From: an uncultured Bacillota bacterium | GTDB lineage: Bacteria > Bacillota > Clostridia > Peptostreptococcales > Anaerovoracaceae | Length of the DNA: 5,066 bases | Reading direction: 5' to 3' | Assembly: GCA_949287115.1 (NCBI GenBank) | Contig: CASEFF010000001.1 | Coordinates: 1-5,066 of the forward strand | Part shown: positions 1 to 4,647 of the stretch, in pieces | How the letters are laid out: each line of letters opens with the position of its first letter | Numbering within the stretch: position 1 is the stretch's first letter | The notes under the pieces: model-generated | Told to the model about the DNA's origin: nothing | The model's input: only the letters and a program-made list of their open reading frames with translations | Database searches by the model: none | Position numbers and translations under genes: made by a program

Positions 1-1
1 A

Positions 2-175
2 GGCGTTGCGTCCATGTGGATATTCAGGATATTCTTCGGCGTGTTCCTTGGCGAATACGTCGGCATAGGCGTAGCCGGAGTATGGATAGCCATGGTTGTG
101 GACTGGGCGATAAGATCCATATGCTTCTGCATCAGATACAAAGGCAGCAGATGGAAGAGATCGGCGCTGGTATAG
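2..175 (+). CDS. MATE-family multidrug efflux transporter, C-terminal end (partial)
   Basis: Reading from base 2 gives 57 uninterrupted codons ending in TAG at 173-175; the gene enters from the left edge. The peptide begins GVASMWIFRIFFGVFLGEYV, continues with a second hydrophobic stretch (GIGVAGVWIAMVVDWAIRSI), and ends in a short basic cytoplasmic tail rich in R and K. A pattern of MW-x-R-aromatic, then G-hydrophobic-G-V-x-G-V-W-hydrophobic-A-M-x-x-D-W-x-x-R, then a basic tail is what I know from the last two membrane helices of Na+- or H+-coupled MATE exporters (NorM/MepA class, COG0534). It would sit in the cytoplasmic membrane and expel cationic drugs or metabolites; the substrate cannot be told. 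It is not a duplicate end of the complete MATE gene at 1446-2786, whose C-terminus differs. An alternative in-frame reading of this segment is not supported. Family call fairly sure, exact role unknown. Confidence 0.8.
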   Translation, partial: GVASMWIFRIFFGVFLGEYVGIGVAGVWIAMVVDWAIRSICFCIRYKGSRWKRSALV

Positions 176-184
176 GCTGCTCAG

Positions 185-252
185 GCATGAGAGCGCTTCG
201 GGCACGGGAACATCTCGAGCATGAGAGCGCTTTGAGCATGAGAACGCTCCGA
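185..252. repeat. Degenerate 17-bp tandem repeat, four units
   Basis: Four head-to-tail units start at 185, 202, 219 and 236. Units 1, 3 and 4 share the core GCATGAGARCGCT; the consensus is GCATGAGARCGCTYYGA. Unit 2 (202-218) is diverged, keeping GCA, G, GA and the CGA end. The array begins 10 bases after the MATE stop codon. The AGCGCT core of units 1 and 3 is self-complementary, so those units could pair in RNA. The period is not a multiple of three and no frame looks coding. Function unknown. Confidence 0.65.
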
Positions 253-284
253 TTATCGCATATACCGGTCAGAGGGCGCATTAA

Positions 285-330
285 CGATAAAATATGCCGT
301 TTTCAGCGCTGTCCTGAGGGCGTTTTATCG
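285..330. repeat. Imperfect inverted repeat, possible weak terminator of the first MATE gene
   Basis: CGATAAAA at 285-292 is the exact reverse complement of TTTTATCG at 323-330. The arm continues inward with a T-G pair, a two-base bulge and GCC/GGC pairing (296-298 with 319-321), followed by a weak inner stem (302-306 with 314-318). No proper T-run follows on the plus strand, so this is not a classic intrinsic terminator, but it is the first extended hairpin after the MATE stop codon apart from the repeat array. It could stabilise the 3' end of that mRNA. Confidence 0.35.
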
Positions 331-352
331 CTGTTTTGATTTCAGCTATCGA

Positions 353-395
353 TAGCGATAGAATAATTACAAAATTTTACATTTTTCTATCGCTA
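353..395. repeat. Inverted repeat with 11-bp perfect arms and 21-base AT-rich loop
   Basis: TAGCGATAGAA at 353-363 is the exact reverse complement of TTCTATCGCTA at 385-395. The loop is AT-rich and contains AAAATTTT. The left arm also overlaps the palindrome CTATCGATAG (346-355). As DNA this could be a pair of operator half-sites two helical turns and more apart; as RNA it could be a hairpin. The right arm lies inside the spacer of the promoter-like sequence 376-405, and the -35-like hexamer lies in the loop, which suits an operator. No regulator can be named. Confidence 0.5.
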
Positions 396-405
396 ATCAT
401 ATCAT
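376..405 (+). promoter_or_regulatory. Possible sigma-A promoter in the intergenic region
   Basis: TTTACA at 376-381 (5 of 6 to TTGACA) is followed by an 18-bp spacer and TATCAT at 400-405 (5 of 6 to TATAAT). Transcription would start near 412 and run into the terminator at 445-479, with no gene between. AT-rich DNA yields such matches by chance, so this is only suggestive; the overlap with the inverted repeat 353-395 is the main reason to list it. Confidence 0.3.
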
Positions 406-411
406 AGGGGA

Positions 412-480
412 GTATCCGCGATATTCTCTTCACAAAACACTTCAAAAACCCGCTGATTTTATCGCTGTCAGCGGGTTTTC
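412..480 (+). ncRNA. Possible short transcript (about 70 nt) ending at an intrinsic terminator
   Basis: If the promoter-like pair at 376-405 is active, the product would be about 70 nt: an unstructured pyrimidine-rich 5' part, then a 12-bp GC-rich hairpin with an 11-base loop and four U residues. That is the usual shape of a bacterial small RNA with its own terminator. The loop carries UAUCGCU, which is complementary to AGCGAUA, present on the plus strand at 354-360. No known RNA family is recognised. The same hairpin is fully explained as the terminator of the leftward merR gene, so the call is weak. Confidence 0.18.
444..479. terminator. Bidirectional intrinsic terminator (3' of merR)
   Basis: AAAACCCGCTGA at 445-456 pairs perfectly with TCAGCGGGTTTT at 468-479 around an 11-base loop. 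Read on the minus strand, the stem ends in five U residues (448-444), 47 bases past the merR stop codon, so it fits best as the merR terminator. On the plus strand it ends in four U residues and can also stop readthrough coming from the left. Confidence 0.9.
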
Positions 481-526
481 CAATGGTTTTCGATAGTCGG
501 TCCGTTCCGGTATGCGGTATGAGCGT

Positions 527-1372
527 TCAGGAGCGGCTTACCGGCAGCCCCAGCTTCACTGTGAACTGATCGAGGCTGCGGTAGGAGACGCTGTCGAGGA
601 GCACGTCTTCGAAGAAATGATCTCCCGGGGAATATTCGTTGTCGCGGGCGAAATCAAGAAGCCTGTCCAGCATGGAGCGGATGGGGCCGAAGCCTTCCGT
701 GCTGTATATGACCGCGTAGTCGCGGGGCGGTATCACCGTTATACTGGCAGGAGTGTAGTCCACGTCCTCGGGGTTGAGCTTGGTGTAGAGATATGAGTAA
801 CGATAGTCGCTTTCGTCGTAACCTCCGCTGACGTCTATGAGGCCGCCCGTCACGTAGGGACTGTAGATCTGATTCTGATGGCAGTGGGCAACGTGGTCTG
901 CGAAGGCGGCGTATTCGTCGATGCCGTCCGCACCTCCGCTGTATTCGGTGAATATGTAGTATTCTTCGGGTCTGTGTTCGATCGCTATGTCTCCGTGAAC
1001 GGCCGTCATGCCTTCCTCCGTTATGCCTATCTTGCCGTTGACGAATGATCTGAGCCACTGGAGCTCTGCGATCTTTTCGTCTATCTGGCTGTTATGCTCT
1101 TTCAGTAGCGCAAGGAACGAAGATGGAGAGCGGTTTTCGAGAAATTTCTTTATGTAGGACAGGGGCATATCCAGCTCTTTTAGCATTGCGATGGTGTTGT
1201 AGGTGTCGAACTGGTATACGGAATAGTACCTGTATCCGTTGTCGCCGGTCAGCTCGGGGCGCAGTATGCCTATCTGGTCGTAGTGAAACAGCGTCTGCTT
1301 TTTCACGTCGCAGAGCTTTGCAAATTCGCCTGTCGTGAAGTAGCCTTTCGGCTTTTTTCTGATTTTTCTCAT
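527..1372 (-). CDS. MerR-family transcriptional regulator with GyrI/BmrR-like effector domain
   Basis: The 281-residue protein has the layout and size of drug-sensing MerR regulators such as BmrR. Residues 11-80 form the MerR winged helix-turn-helix: YFTTGEFAKLCDVKKQTLFH, then YDQIGILRPE, the wing motif NGYRYYSV and a second helix pair (YNTIAMLKELDMPLSYIKKF). Residues about 84-112 are a leucine- and charge-rich helix suited to the dimer coiled coil. Residues about 125-278 resemble a GyrI-like ligand domain, with the typical PPRDYAVIYSTEG strand turn and a C-terminal region FFEDVLLD...YRSLDQFTVKLGLPV; Glu255 is a plausible counterpart of the ligand-binding glutamate of BmrR (inference). No metal-binding cysteine pattern is visible, which argues against a metal sensor. 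The ATG at 1372 has GGAG five bases upstream. The gene is divergent from the MATE exporter at 1446, whose promoter has the long spacer that MerR proteins activate, so that exporter is the probable target; the ligand is unknown. Confidence 0.92.
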   Translation of the reverse strand: MRKIRKKPKGYFTTGEFAKLCDVKKQTLFHYDQIGILRPELTGDNGYRYYSVYQFDTYNTIAMLKELDMPLSYIKKFLENRSPSSFLALLKEHNSQIDEKIAELQWLRSFVNGKIGITEEGMTAVHGDIAIEHRPEEYYIFTEYSGGADGIDEYAAFADHVAHCHQNQIYSPYVTGGLIDVSGGYDESDYRYSYLYTKLNPEDVDYTPASITVIPPRDYAVIYSTEGFGPIRSMLDRLLDFARDNEYSPGDHFFEDVLLDSVSYRSLDQFTVKLGLPVSRS

Positions 1373-1400
1373 AATATCTCCGTAAAATCAAAAAACTGTA

Positions 1401-1431
1401 TTGACTATACGGTAACAGTATACTTTATTAT
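1401..1431 (+). promoter_or_regulatory. MerR-type promoter of the MATE gene, 19-bp spacer
   Basis: TTGACT at 1401-1406 (5 of 6) and TATTAT at 1426-1431 (5 of 6) are separated by 19 bp. Sigma-A promoters normally have 16-18 bp; a 19-bp spacer containing a dyad is the signature of promoters that MerR proteins activate by distorting the DNA. Expected transcription start is about 1438, only about 8-14 bases before the two candidate start codons. Confidence 0.8.
1404..1424. promoter_or_regulatory. Putative MerR operator dyad
   Basis: A dyad centred on 1414 pairs TATAC (1406-1410) with GTATA (1418-1422), plus GT/AC at 1412-1413 and 1415-1416 and an outer A/T pair (1404, 1424). It lies in the 19-bp spacer of the MATE promoter and overlaps the -10 of the probable merR promoter, so one bound dimer could control both genes. 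Confidence 0.75.
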
Positions 1432-1446
1432 ATAGCGGGAGGTCAA
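1417..1446 (-). promoter_or_regulatory. Probable divergent promoter of merR
   Basis: On the minus strand TTGACC (plus-strand 1441-1446, 5 of 6) is followed by an 18-bp spacer and TATACT (1417-1422, 5 of 6). Transcription would begin near 1410, giving a leader of about 37 nt to the merR ATG. The -35 overlaps the MATE ribosome site and the first base of its ATG, and the -10 lies in the right arm of the operator dyad, which predicts autorepression. The opposing hexamers interleave, so RNA polymerase can probably occupy only one promoter at a time. Confidence 0.6.
1437..1443 (+). promoter_or_regulatory. Ribosome binding site of the MATE gene; bears on start choice
   Basis: GGGAGGT lies 2 bases before the ATG at 1446 but 8 bases before the in-frame ATG at 1452. 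The usual spacing is 5-9 bases, so 1452 is the better start. The site also sits at the predicted transcription start (about 1438), making the 5' leader extremely short. Confidence 0.6.
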
Positions 1447-2786
1447 TGAGTATGGAAGCTATTTTCGCAGAAAAGGTTACGCTTGGTAAATTCGTGCATT
1501 TCGTGTGGCCGTCTGTGCTGATGATGGTCATAATAGGTCTTTATTACAATATGGACTCCGTGTTCGTCGTCAACCTCGTGGGAGAGGAGGCGCTGGCGGG
1601 ACTTTCCATATCCTATCCGGTGCAGGGCATAATGTGGGGCGTTGCGGTCATGCTGGCGGCAGGATCCAGCGCAATAGTTGCCATAAAGATGGGGGAAGGC
1701 GATCAGCAGGCAGCAAATGAAAAGTATACGCTTATATGTATCGTATCTATAATATCGGGCATACTGTTTTCGGCGATCTGCATGGTATTCATGGATGAGC
1801 TCGTTGAATTTCTGGGAGCGACGGATACGCTCAAACACTACTGTCACGACTTTCTCGGCATCCTCGTATGGGGATTTCCGGCTGCTTTTCTGGGACAGCT
1901 GTTCGAGTATTTCATAAGGGTAGACGGAAGACCTGTGTTTACCCTCATACTCTATCTGTCGGGCGGATTCGTTCATCTCGTGCTCGACTACATATTGATG
2001 GGACCGCTCCAGATGGGCATAAAGGGTGCGGCGTACGCCAACGTTGCGGGATTTGTGGTAATAATGATCGTCGGAGGTCTCTACTTCATATTCGCGGACA
2101 CGCGGCTCAAATTCGTGAAATTCAAAAACGACTGGCGGTATATCGGACACTGTTTTCTCAACGGTTCCTCGGAGATGGTCAGCGAGGCATCATCCGGCAT
2201 AACGACGTTTTTCTTCAATCTCGTCGTGATAAAGTTCCTCGGCGATGTGGGAGTCGCCGCCATGAGCATAATACTGAACGTCCATTACCTGCTGATATCC
2301 GTCAATCTGGGATATATCATGGGAGTGGCGCCGCTAATCAGCTACTATTACGGCGCGAAGGAATATGACAAGGTCAACATATTCATCAGGTATTCGAAAT
2401 GGTTCCTGATCATAACGTCCGTGGTGAGCGTGATAGGATGTCTGCTGTTCGGACAGTACATAGTAATGATATTCGAGCGGCCGGGAAGCGAGCTGTTCGA
2501 TATAGCCCTCACGGGAGTAAGGTACCTTTCAATAGCGCTGCTGCTCTGCGGTGTGAACATCTTCGCATCGGGATTCTTCACAGCGTACGGCAACGGTCCG
2601 GTGTCGGCCCTCATATCCATGTCCAGGGCGCTGATAATGAACATAATAGGAGTGCTGGTTTTGAGCAGTCTGTTCGGCATGACGGGCGTGTATCTGACCC
2701 TCGCATTTGCGGAACTGACGACGCTGGCGCTGACATTCTACATGTTCAGGAGATACAGGGACAGATATCACTACAGCCTCAGATAA
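1446..2786 (+). CDS. MATE-family multidrug efflux transporter (MepA/NorM class)
   Basis: The protein of 446 residues (444 if it starts at the better-spaced ATG at 1452) has the normal MATE length of about 450 and roughly twelve hydrophobic segments. Recognisable family features are YYNMDSVFVVNLVGEEALAG (33-52) in helix 1, GIKGAAYANV (191-200) in the first half, the matching second-half segment FFFNLVVIKFLGDVGVAAMS (255-274), GVAPLISYYYGAKEYDKV (293-310), and FASGFFTAYGNGPVSALISM (373-392) followed by an R and a helix. The acidic D36-type position of helix 1 fits cation coupling. There is no cleavable signal peptide; the N-terminus is cytoplasmic by inference. Such proteins expel cationic drugs or metabolites in exchange for Na+ or H+. 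It is divergent from the MerR regulator and followed by a terminator, so it is probably transcribed alone. Substrate unknown; a role in exporting a self-made compound is possible but unsupported here. Confidence 0.93.
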   Translation: MSMEAIFAEKVTLGKFVHFVWPSVLMMVIIGLYYNMDSVFVVNLVGEEALAGLSISYPVQGIMWGVAVMLAAGSSAIVAIKMGEGDQQAANEKYTLICIVSIISGILFSAICMVFMDELVEFLGATDTLKHYCHDFLGILVWGFPAAFLGQLFEYFIRVDGRPVFTLILYLSGGFVHLVLDYILMGPLQMGIKGAAYANVAGFVVIMIVGGLYFIFADTRLKFVKFKNDWRYIGHCFLNGSSEMVSEASSGITTFFFNLVVIKFLGDVGVAAMSIILNVHYLLISVNLGYIMGVAPLISYYYGAKEYDKVNIFIRYSKWFLIITSVVSVIGCLLFGQYIVMIFERPGSELFDIALTGVRYLSIALLLCGVNIFASGFFTAYGNGPVSALISMSRALIMNIIGVLVLSSLFGMTGVYLTLAFAELTTLALTFYMFRRYRDRYHYSLR

Positions 2787-2811
2787 ACACGACAACATAA
2801 TACGACCCCAT

Positions 2812-2846
2812 AGCCCGGTAAGCTGTTGGCTGGACCGGGCTTTTCT
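2812..2846 (+). terminator. Intrinsic terminator of the MATE gene
   Basis: AGCCCGGT at 2812-2819 pairs perfectly with ACCGGGCT at 2834-2841, with a small inner stem (2821-2823 with 2829-2831), followed by TTTTCT. It begins 25 bases after the MATE stop codon. There is no T-run on the minus strand, so it works in one direction. Confidence 0.88.
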
Positions 2847-2854
2847 GATATAAT
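2826..2854 (+). promoter_or_regulatory. Sigma-A promoter of the prmA operon, extended -10
   Basis: TATAAT at 2849-2854 is a perfect -10, preceded by TG at 2846-2847 one base away (extended -10). TTGGCT at 2826-2831 (4 of 6) lies exactly 17 bp upstream. The -35 lies in the terminator hairpin of the preceding gene. Predicted start is near 2861, giving a leader of about 20 nt that carries AGGAGG. Confidence 0.75.
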
Positions 2855-2869
2855 CATAAATATTGATTC

Positions 2870-2875
2870 AGGAGG
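2870..2875 (+). promoter_or_regulatory. prmA: Ribosome binding site of prmA
   Basis: A consensus AGGAGG sits 6 bases before the ATG at 2882, which fixes that start codon and predicts efficient translation. Confidence 0.85.
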
Positions 2876-2881
2876 AAAGGT

Positions 2882-3856
2882 ATGAAGTATATAGAATTCA
2901 AGGTACACGCCAGCAGGCAGGGCATAGAGGAACTTACGGCAATGTTCATGGAAAAGGGCATATACGAGGTCTCGATACAGGATCCTGCCGACATGGAAGA
3001 TATAATGGAAAAGAAGAACGAATACGACTGGGACTATGTGGACGAAGGTCTCGTGGAAACGCTGGATAGCGAACCAAGCGTCTCGGTGTATTTCGAGGAC
3101 ACGCCTGAAAACCGCAGCAGGGTGCAGGAGCTGAAGATCGCGGTCATGATGCTCAAGAGCAGGGAGCTGGAGGGCCTTTACGGATGGGACGTGGATTTCG
3201 GCAGACTTTATGCCGAGGATATAATAGTCGACGATGCGGACTGGAAGGATAAGTGGAAGGAGAATTTCAAGCCGATAAAGGTGACCGACAGGCTCGTGGT
3301 GAAACCGACGTGGGAGGAGTATGAGCCGGCAGACGGTGAGACGGTGCTGCAGCTCGATCCCGGCATGGCATTCGGTACGGGAAGCCATGAGACGACATCC
3401 CTTTGTCTTAAGCTGCTGGAAAAGTATCTCGCAGATGATCCGTCTGAAAAGAGCGTGCTTGACGTGGGATGCGGCTCCGGAATACTTTCCATAGCGGCGG
3501 CTCTGATGGGATGCGGCAGCGTGCTGGGCATAGAGATAGACGAAGATGCGGTGAGAGTCGCAGGTGAGAACGTGGCGCTCAACGGAGTTGAAAGTTCCGT
3601 GGAGATAAGGCGCGGAGATCTTGTGGACGGGATAGATCGCAGAGCAGATATCGTGGTGGCAAACCTGATGGCGGACCTCATAGTGAGACTGACGCCTGAT
3701 GTAAAGGACCACATGAAACAGGGCGGCGTGTTCATTTCATCCGGCATACTGAACGAAAAGAGATCAGTCGTGGAAGAAGCCCTCGCCGGGGCCGGATTTA
3801 CGGTGGAGGAAGTGGCCGAAGACGGCGAGTGGTGCGCCATAGTCGCAAAGCTGTAG
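2882..3856 (+). CDS. prmA: Ribosomal protein L11 methyltransferase PrmA
   Basis: This 324-residue cytoplasmic enzyme uses S-adenosylmethionine to methylate lysines and the N-terminus of ribosomal protein L11. Residues 1-about 100 form the substrate-recognition domain (MKYIEFKVHASRQGIEELTA start, with an acidic insert around 35-60). The linker has the family signature W121-K-D-x-W125 and FKPI (129-132). The catalytic domain shows PGMAFGTGSHETT (160-172), a signature specific to PrmA, then SAM motif I VLDVGCGSG (192-200), the acidic end of strand 2 GIEIDEDAV (216-224), and VVANLMADLI (258-267) at the active-site loop. Length is in the usual range of about 290-320, the slight excess coming from the N-terminal acidic insert. 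It is first in an operon with rsmE, 36 bases downstream; this pair is common in Firmicutes. Identity very sure. Confidence 0.97.
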   Translation: MKYIEFKVHASRQGIEELTAMFMEKGIYEVSIQDPADMEDIMEKKNEYDWDYVDEGLVETLDSEPSVSVYFEDTPENRSRVQELKIAVMMLKSRELEGLYGWDVDFGRLYAEDIIVDDADWKDKWKENFKPIKVTDRLVVKPTWEEYEPADGETVLQLDPGMAFGTGSHETTSLCLKLLEKYLADDPSEKSVLDVGCGSGILSIAAALMGCGSVLGIEIDEDAVRVAGENVALNGVESSVEIRRGDLVDGIDRRADIVVANLMADLIVRLTPDVKDHMKQGGVFISSGILNEKRSVVEEALAGAGFTVEEVAEDGEWCAIVAKL

Positions 3857-3878
3857 GAAATGCGGGAAGATGTCCATC

Positions 3879-3884
3879 GGGAGG
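3879..3884 (+). promoter_or_regulatory. rsmE: Ribosome binding site that selects a TTG start for rsmE
   Basis: GGGAGG lies 8 bases before TTG at 3893. The in-frame ATG at 3860 has no well-spaced Shine-Dalgarno (only AGGAA immediately before it), and would add 11 charged residues not expected in the family. Confidence 0.75.
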
Positions 3885-3892
3885 ATATTGAG

Positions 3893-4630
3893 TTGAGCAG
3901 ATTTTTCGTCACGCCCGAAAACGTGGGAGAAAACAGAATAGTCATAGACGACAGGGACGATATAAAGCACATGACGAAGGTGCTCCGTCTGTCGGAAGGC
4001 GACGTTATAGACATATCGGATTCGGTGGAATGGGAGTATGCGGCACGTATAACGGATATGAGCGGCGATGTCGTCGAGGCCGTAATACTGGACAAGCAGC
4101 GCTTTGCGGCGGAGCCCGATATAAGGATAACGCTGTTTCAGGGCATACCGAAACAGAGCAAGATGGAGACTGTCATACAGAAGACGGTGGAGCTGGGCGT
4201 ATCGGAGATAGTCCCGGTGTTCACGGCCAGGACTGTCGTTGCCGACAAGGGCAACTTCTCAAAGAAACTGCAAAGGTGGCAGCGGATATCGGATGAAGCC
4301 GTCAAACAATGCGGACGCGGAGTAATACCGCAGGTCGCGGATGCCATGGATTTGGCGGGAATGCTGAAACGTCTCGGGGAGTTCGATCTGGTGCTTTTCC
4401 CGTATGAAAACGAGAAGTCCGTGACCATAAAGGACGCGCTGAGAGAGCACGTGGATGACGTTTCGACGATAGCGCTGATAATAGGCCCGGAAGGCGGGTT
4501 TTCCGATGATGAAGCGGACAGCATCGTAGGTGCCGGCGGCATATCGGTATCGCTGGGCAAAACGATACTCCGTACGGAAACGGCAGGCATGGCGGCCATT
4601 GCCATGGTGATGTACGAAAAGGAGCTGTAA
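3893..4630 (+). CDS. rsmE: 16S rRNA (uracil-1498-N3)-methyltransferase RsmE
   Basis: RsmE is a SPOUT-class (knotted) methyltransferase that puts a methyl group on N3 of U1498 of 16S rRNA in the 30S subunit. Starting at TTG 3893 gives 245 residues beginning (M)SRFFV, matching the family's usual M-x-RFFV start and its length of about 245. The N-terminal PUA-like domain contains HMTKVLRL (26-33). The catalytic part has QGIPKQSKMETVIQKTVELG (83-102), EAVKQCGR (135-142), the SAM-binding loop IGPEGGFSDDE (197-207) and the knot motif LGKTILRTETAG (221-232). All key motifs are intact. A longer version from ATG 3860 (256 residues) is possible but less likely. It lies 36 bases after prmA and 17 bases before the dehydrogenase, with no promoter or terminator between, so all three are probably co-transcribed. 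Confidence 0.96.
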   Translation: MSRFFVTPENVGENRIVIDDRDDIKHMTKVLRLSEGDVIDISDSVEWEYAARITDMSGDVVEAVILDKQRFAAEPDIRITLFQGIPKQSKMETVIQKTVELGVSEIVPVFTARTVVADKGNFSKKLQRWQRISDEAVKQCGRGVIPQVADAMDLAGMLKRLGEFDLVLFPYENEKSVTIKDALREHVDDVSTIALIIGPEGGFSDDEADSIVGAGGISVSLGKTILRTETAGMAAIAMVMYEKEL

Positions 4631-4647
4631 CAAAGGAGCGGTGGAAT

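Larger units (their letters stand above)
176..526. other. 351-bp non-coding region between a MATE gene end and the merR gene end
   Basis: No reading frame here looks like a protein. Going rightward it holds a 17-bp tandem repeat (185-252), an imperfect inverted repeat (285-330), a near-perfect inverted repeat with an AT-rich loop (353-395), a promoter-like hexamer pair (376-405) and a strong two-way terminator (445-479). The heptamer TATCGCT occurs on the plus strand at 326-332, 388-394 and 460-466, and on the minus strand at 354-360. Flanking genes converge on this region, so at least one terminator is expected; the remaining structure is not explained by that need. Possible readings are a small RNA unit, an operator cluster, or a scar of rearranged sequence. 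Confidence 0.6.

Noticed and set aside
185..252. CRISPR-like array
   Set aside because: The units abut directly with no unique spacers, and 17 bp is too short for CRISPR repeats; it is a plain tandem repeat.
16..339. Open frame (107 codons) on the plus strand over the first MATE end and the repeats
   Set aside because: It is out of frame with the MATE C-terminus, is Arg/His-rich without motifs, and runs through the 17-bp repeat and the hairpin. The MATE frame from base 2 explains 2-175.
512..796. Open frame (94 codons) on the plus strand at the merR 3' end
   Set aside because: It lies antisense to the merR coding sequence, lacks a convincing ribosome site and has no recognisable family features.
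1443..2150. Open frame (235 codons) on the minus strand within the MATE gene
   Set aside because: The translation is very rich in His, Tyr and Arg, which is what antisense of a membrane-protein gene gives, and it overlaps a certain MATE gene.
2771..3712. Long open frame (313 codons) on the minus strand across prmA
   Set aside because: It lies antisense to an unmistakable prmA, has a His/Arg/Tyr-rich composition without domain signatures, and overlaps the promoter and terminator before prmA. It is a by-product of codon bias that leaves few stop codons on the opposite strand.
3208..4095. Long open frame (295 codons) on the minus strand across prmA and rsmE
   Set aside because: Its Ser/Thr/Pro-rich translation is a reverse-strand reflection of the two genes, with no motif or conserved domain. 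Both sense genes are certain.
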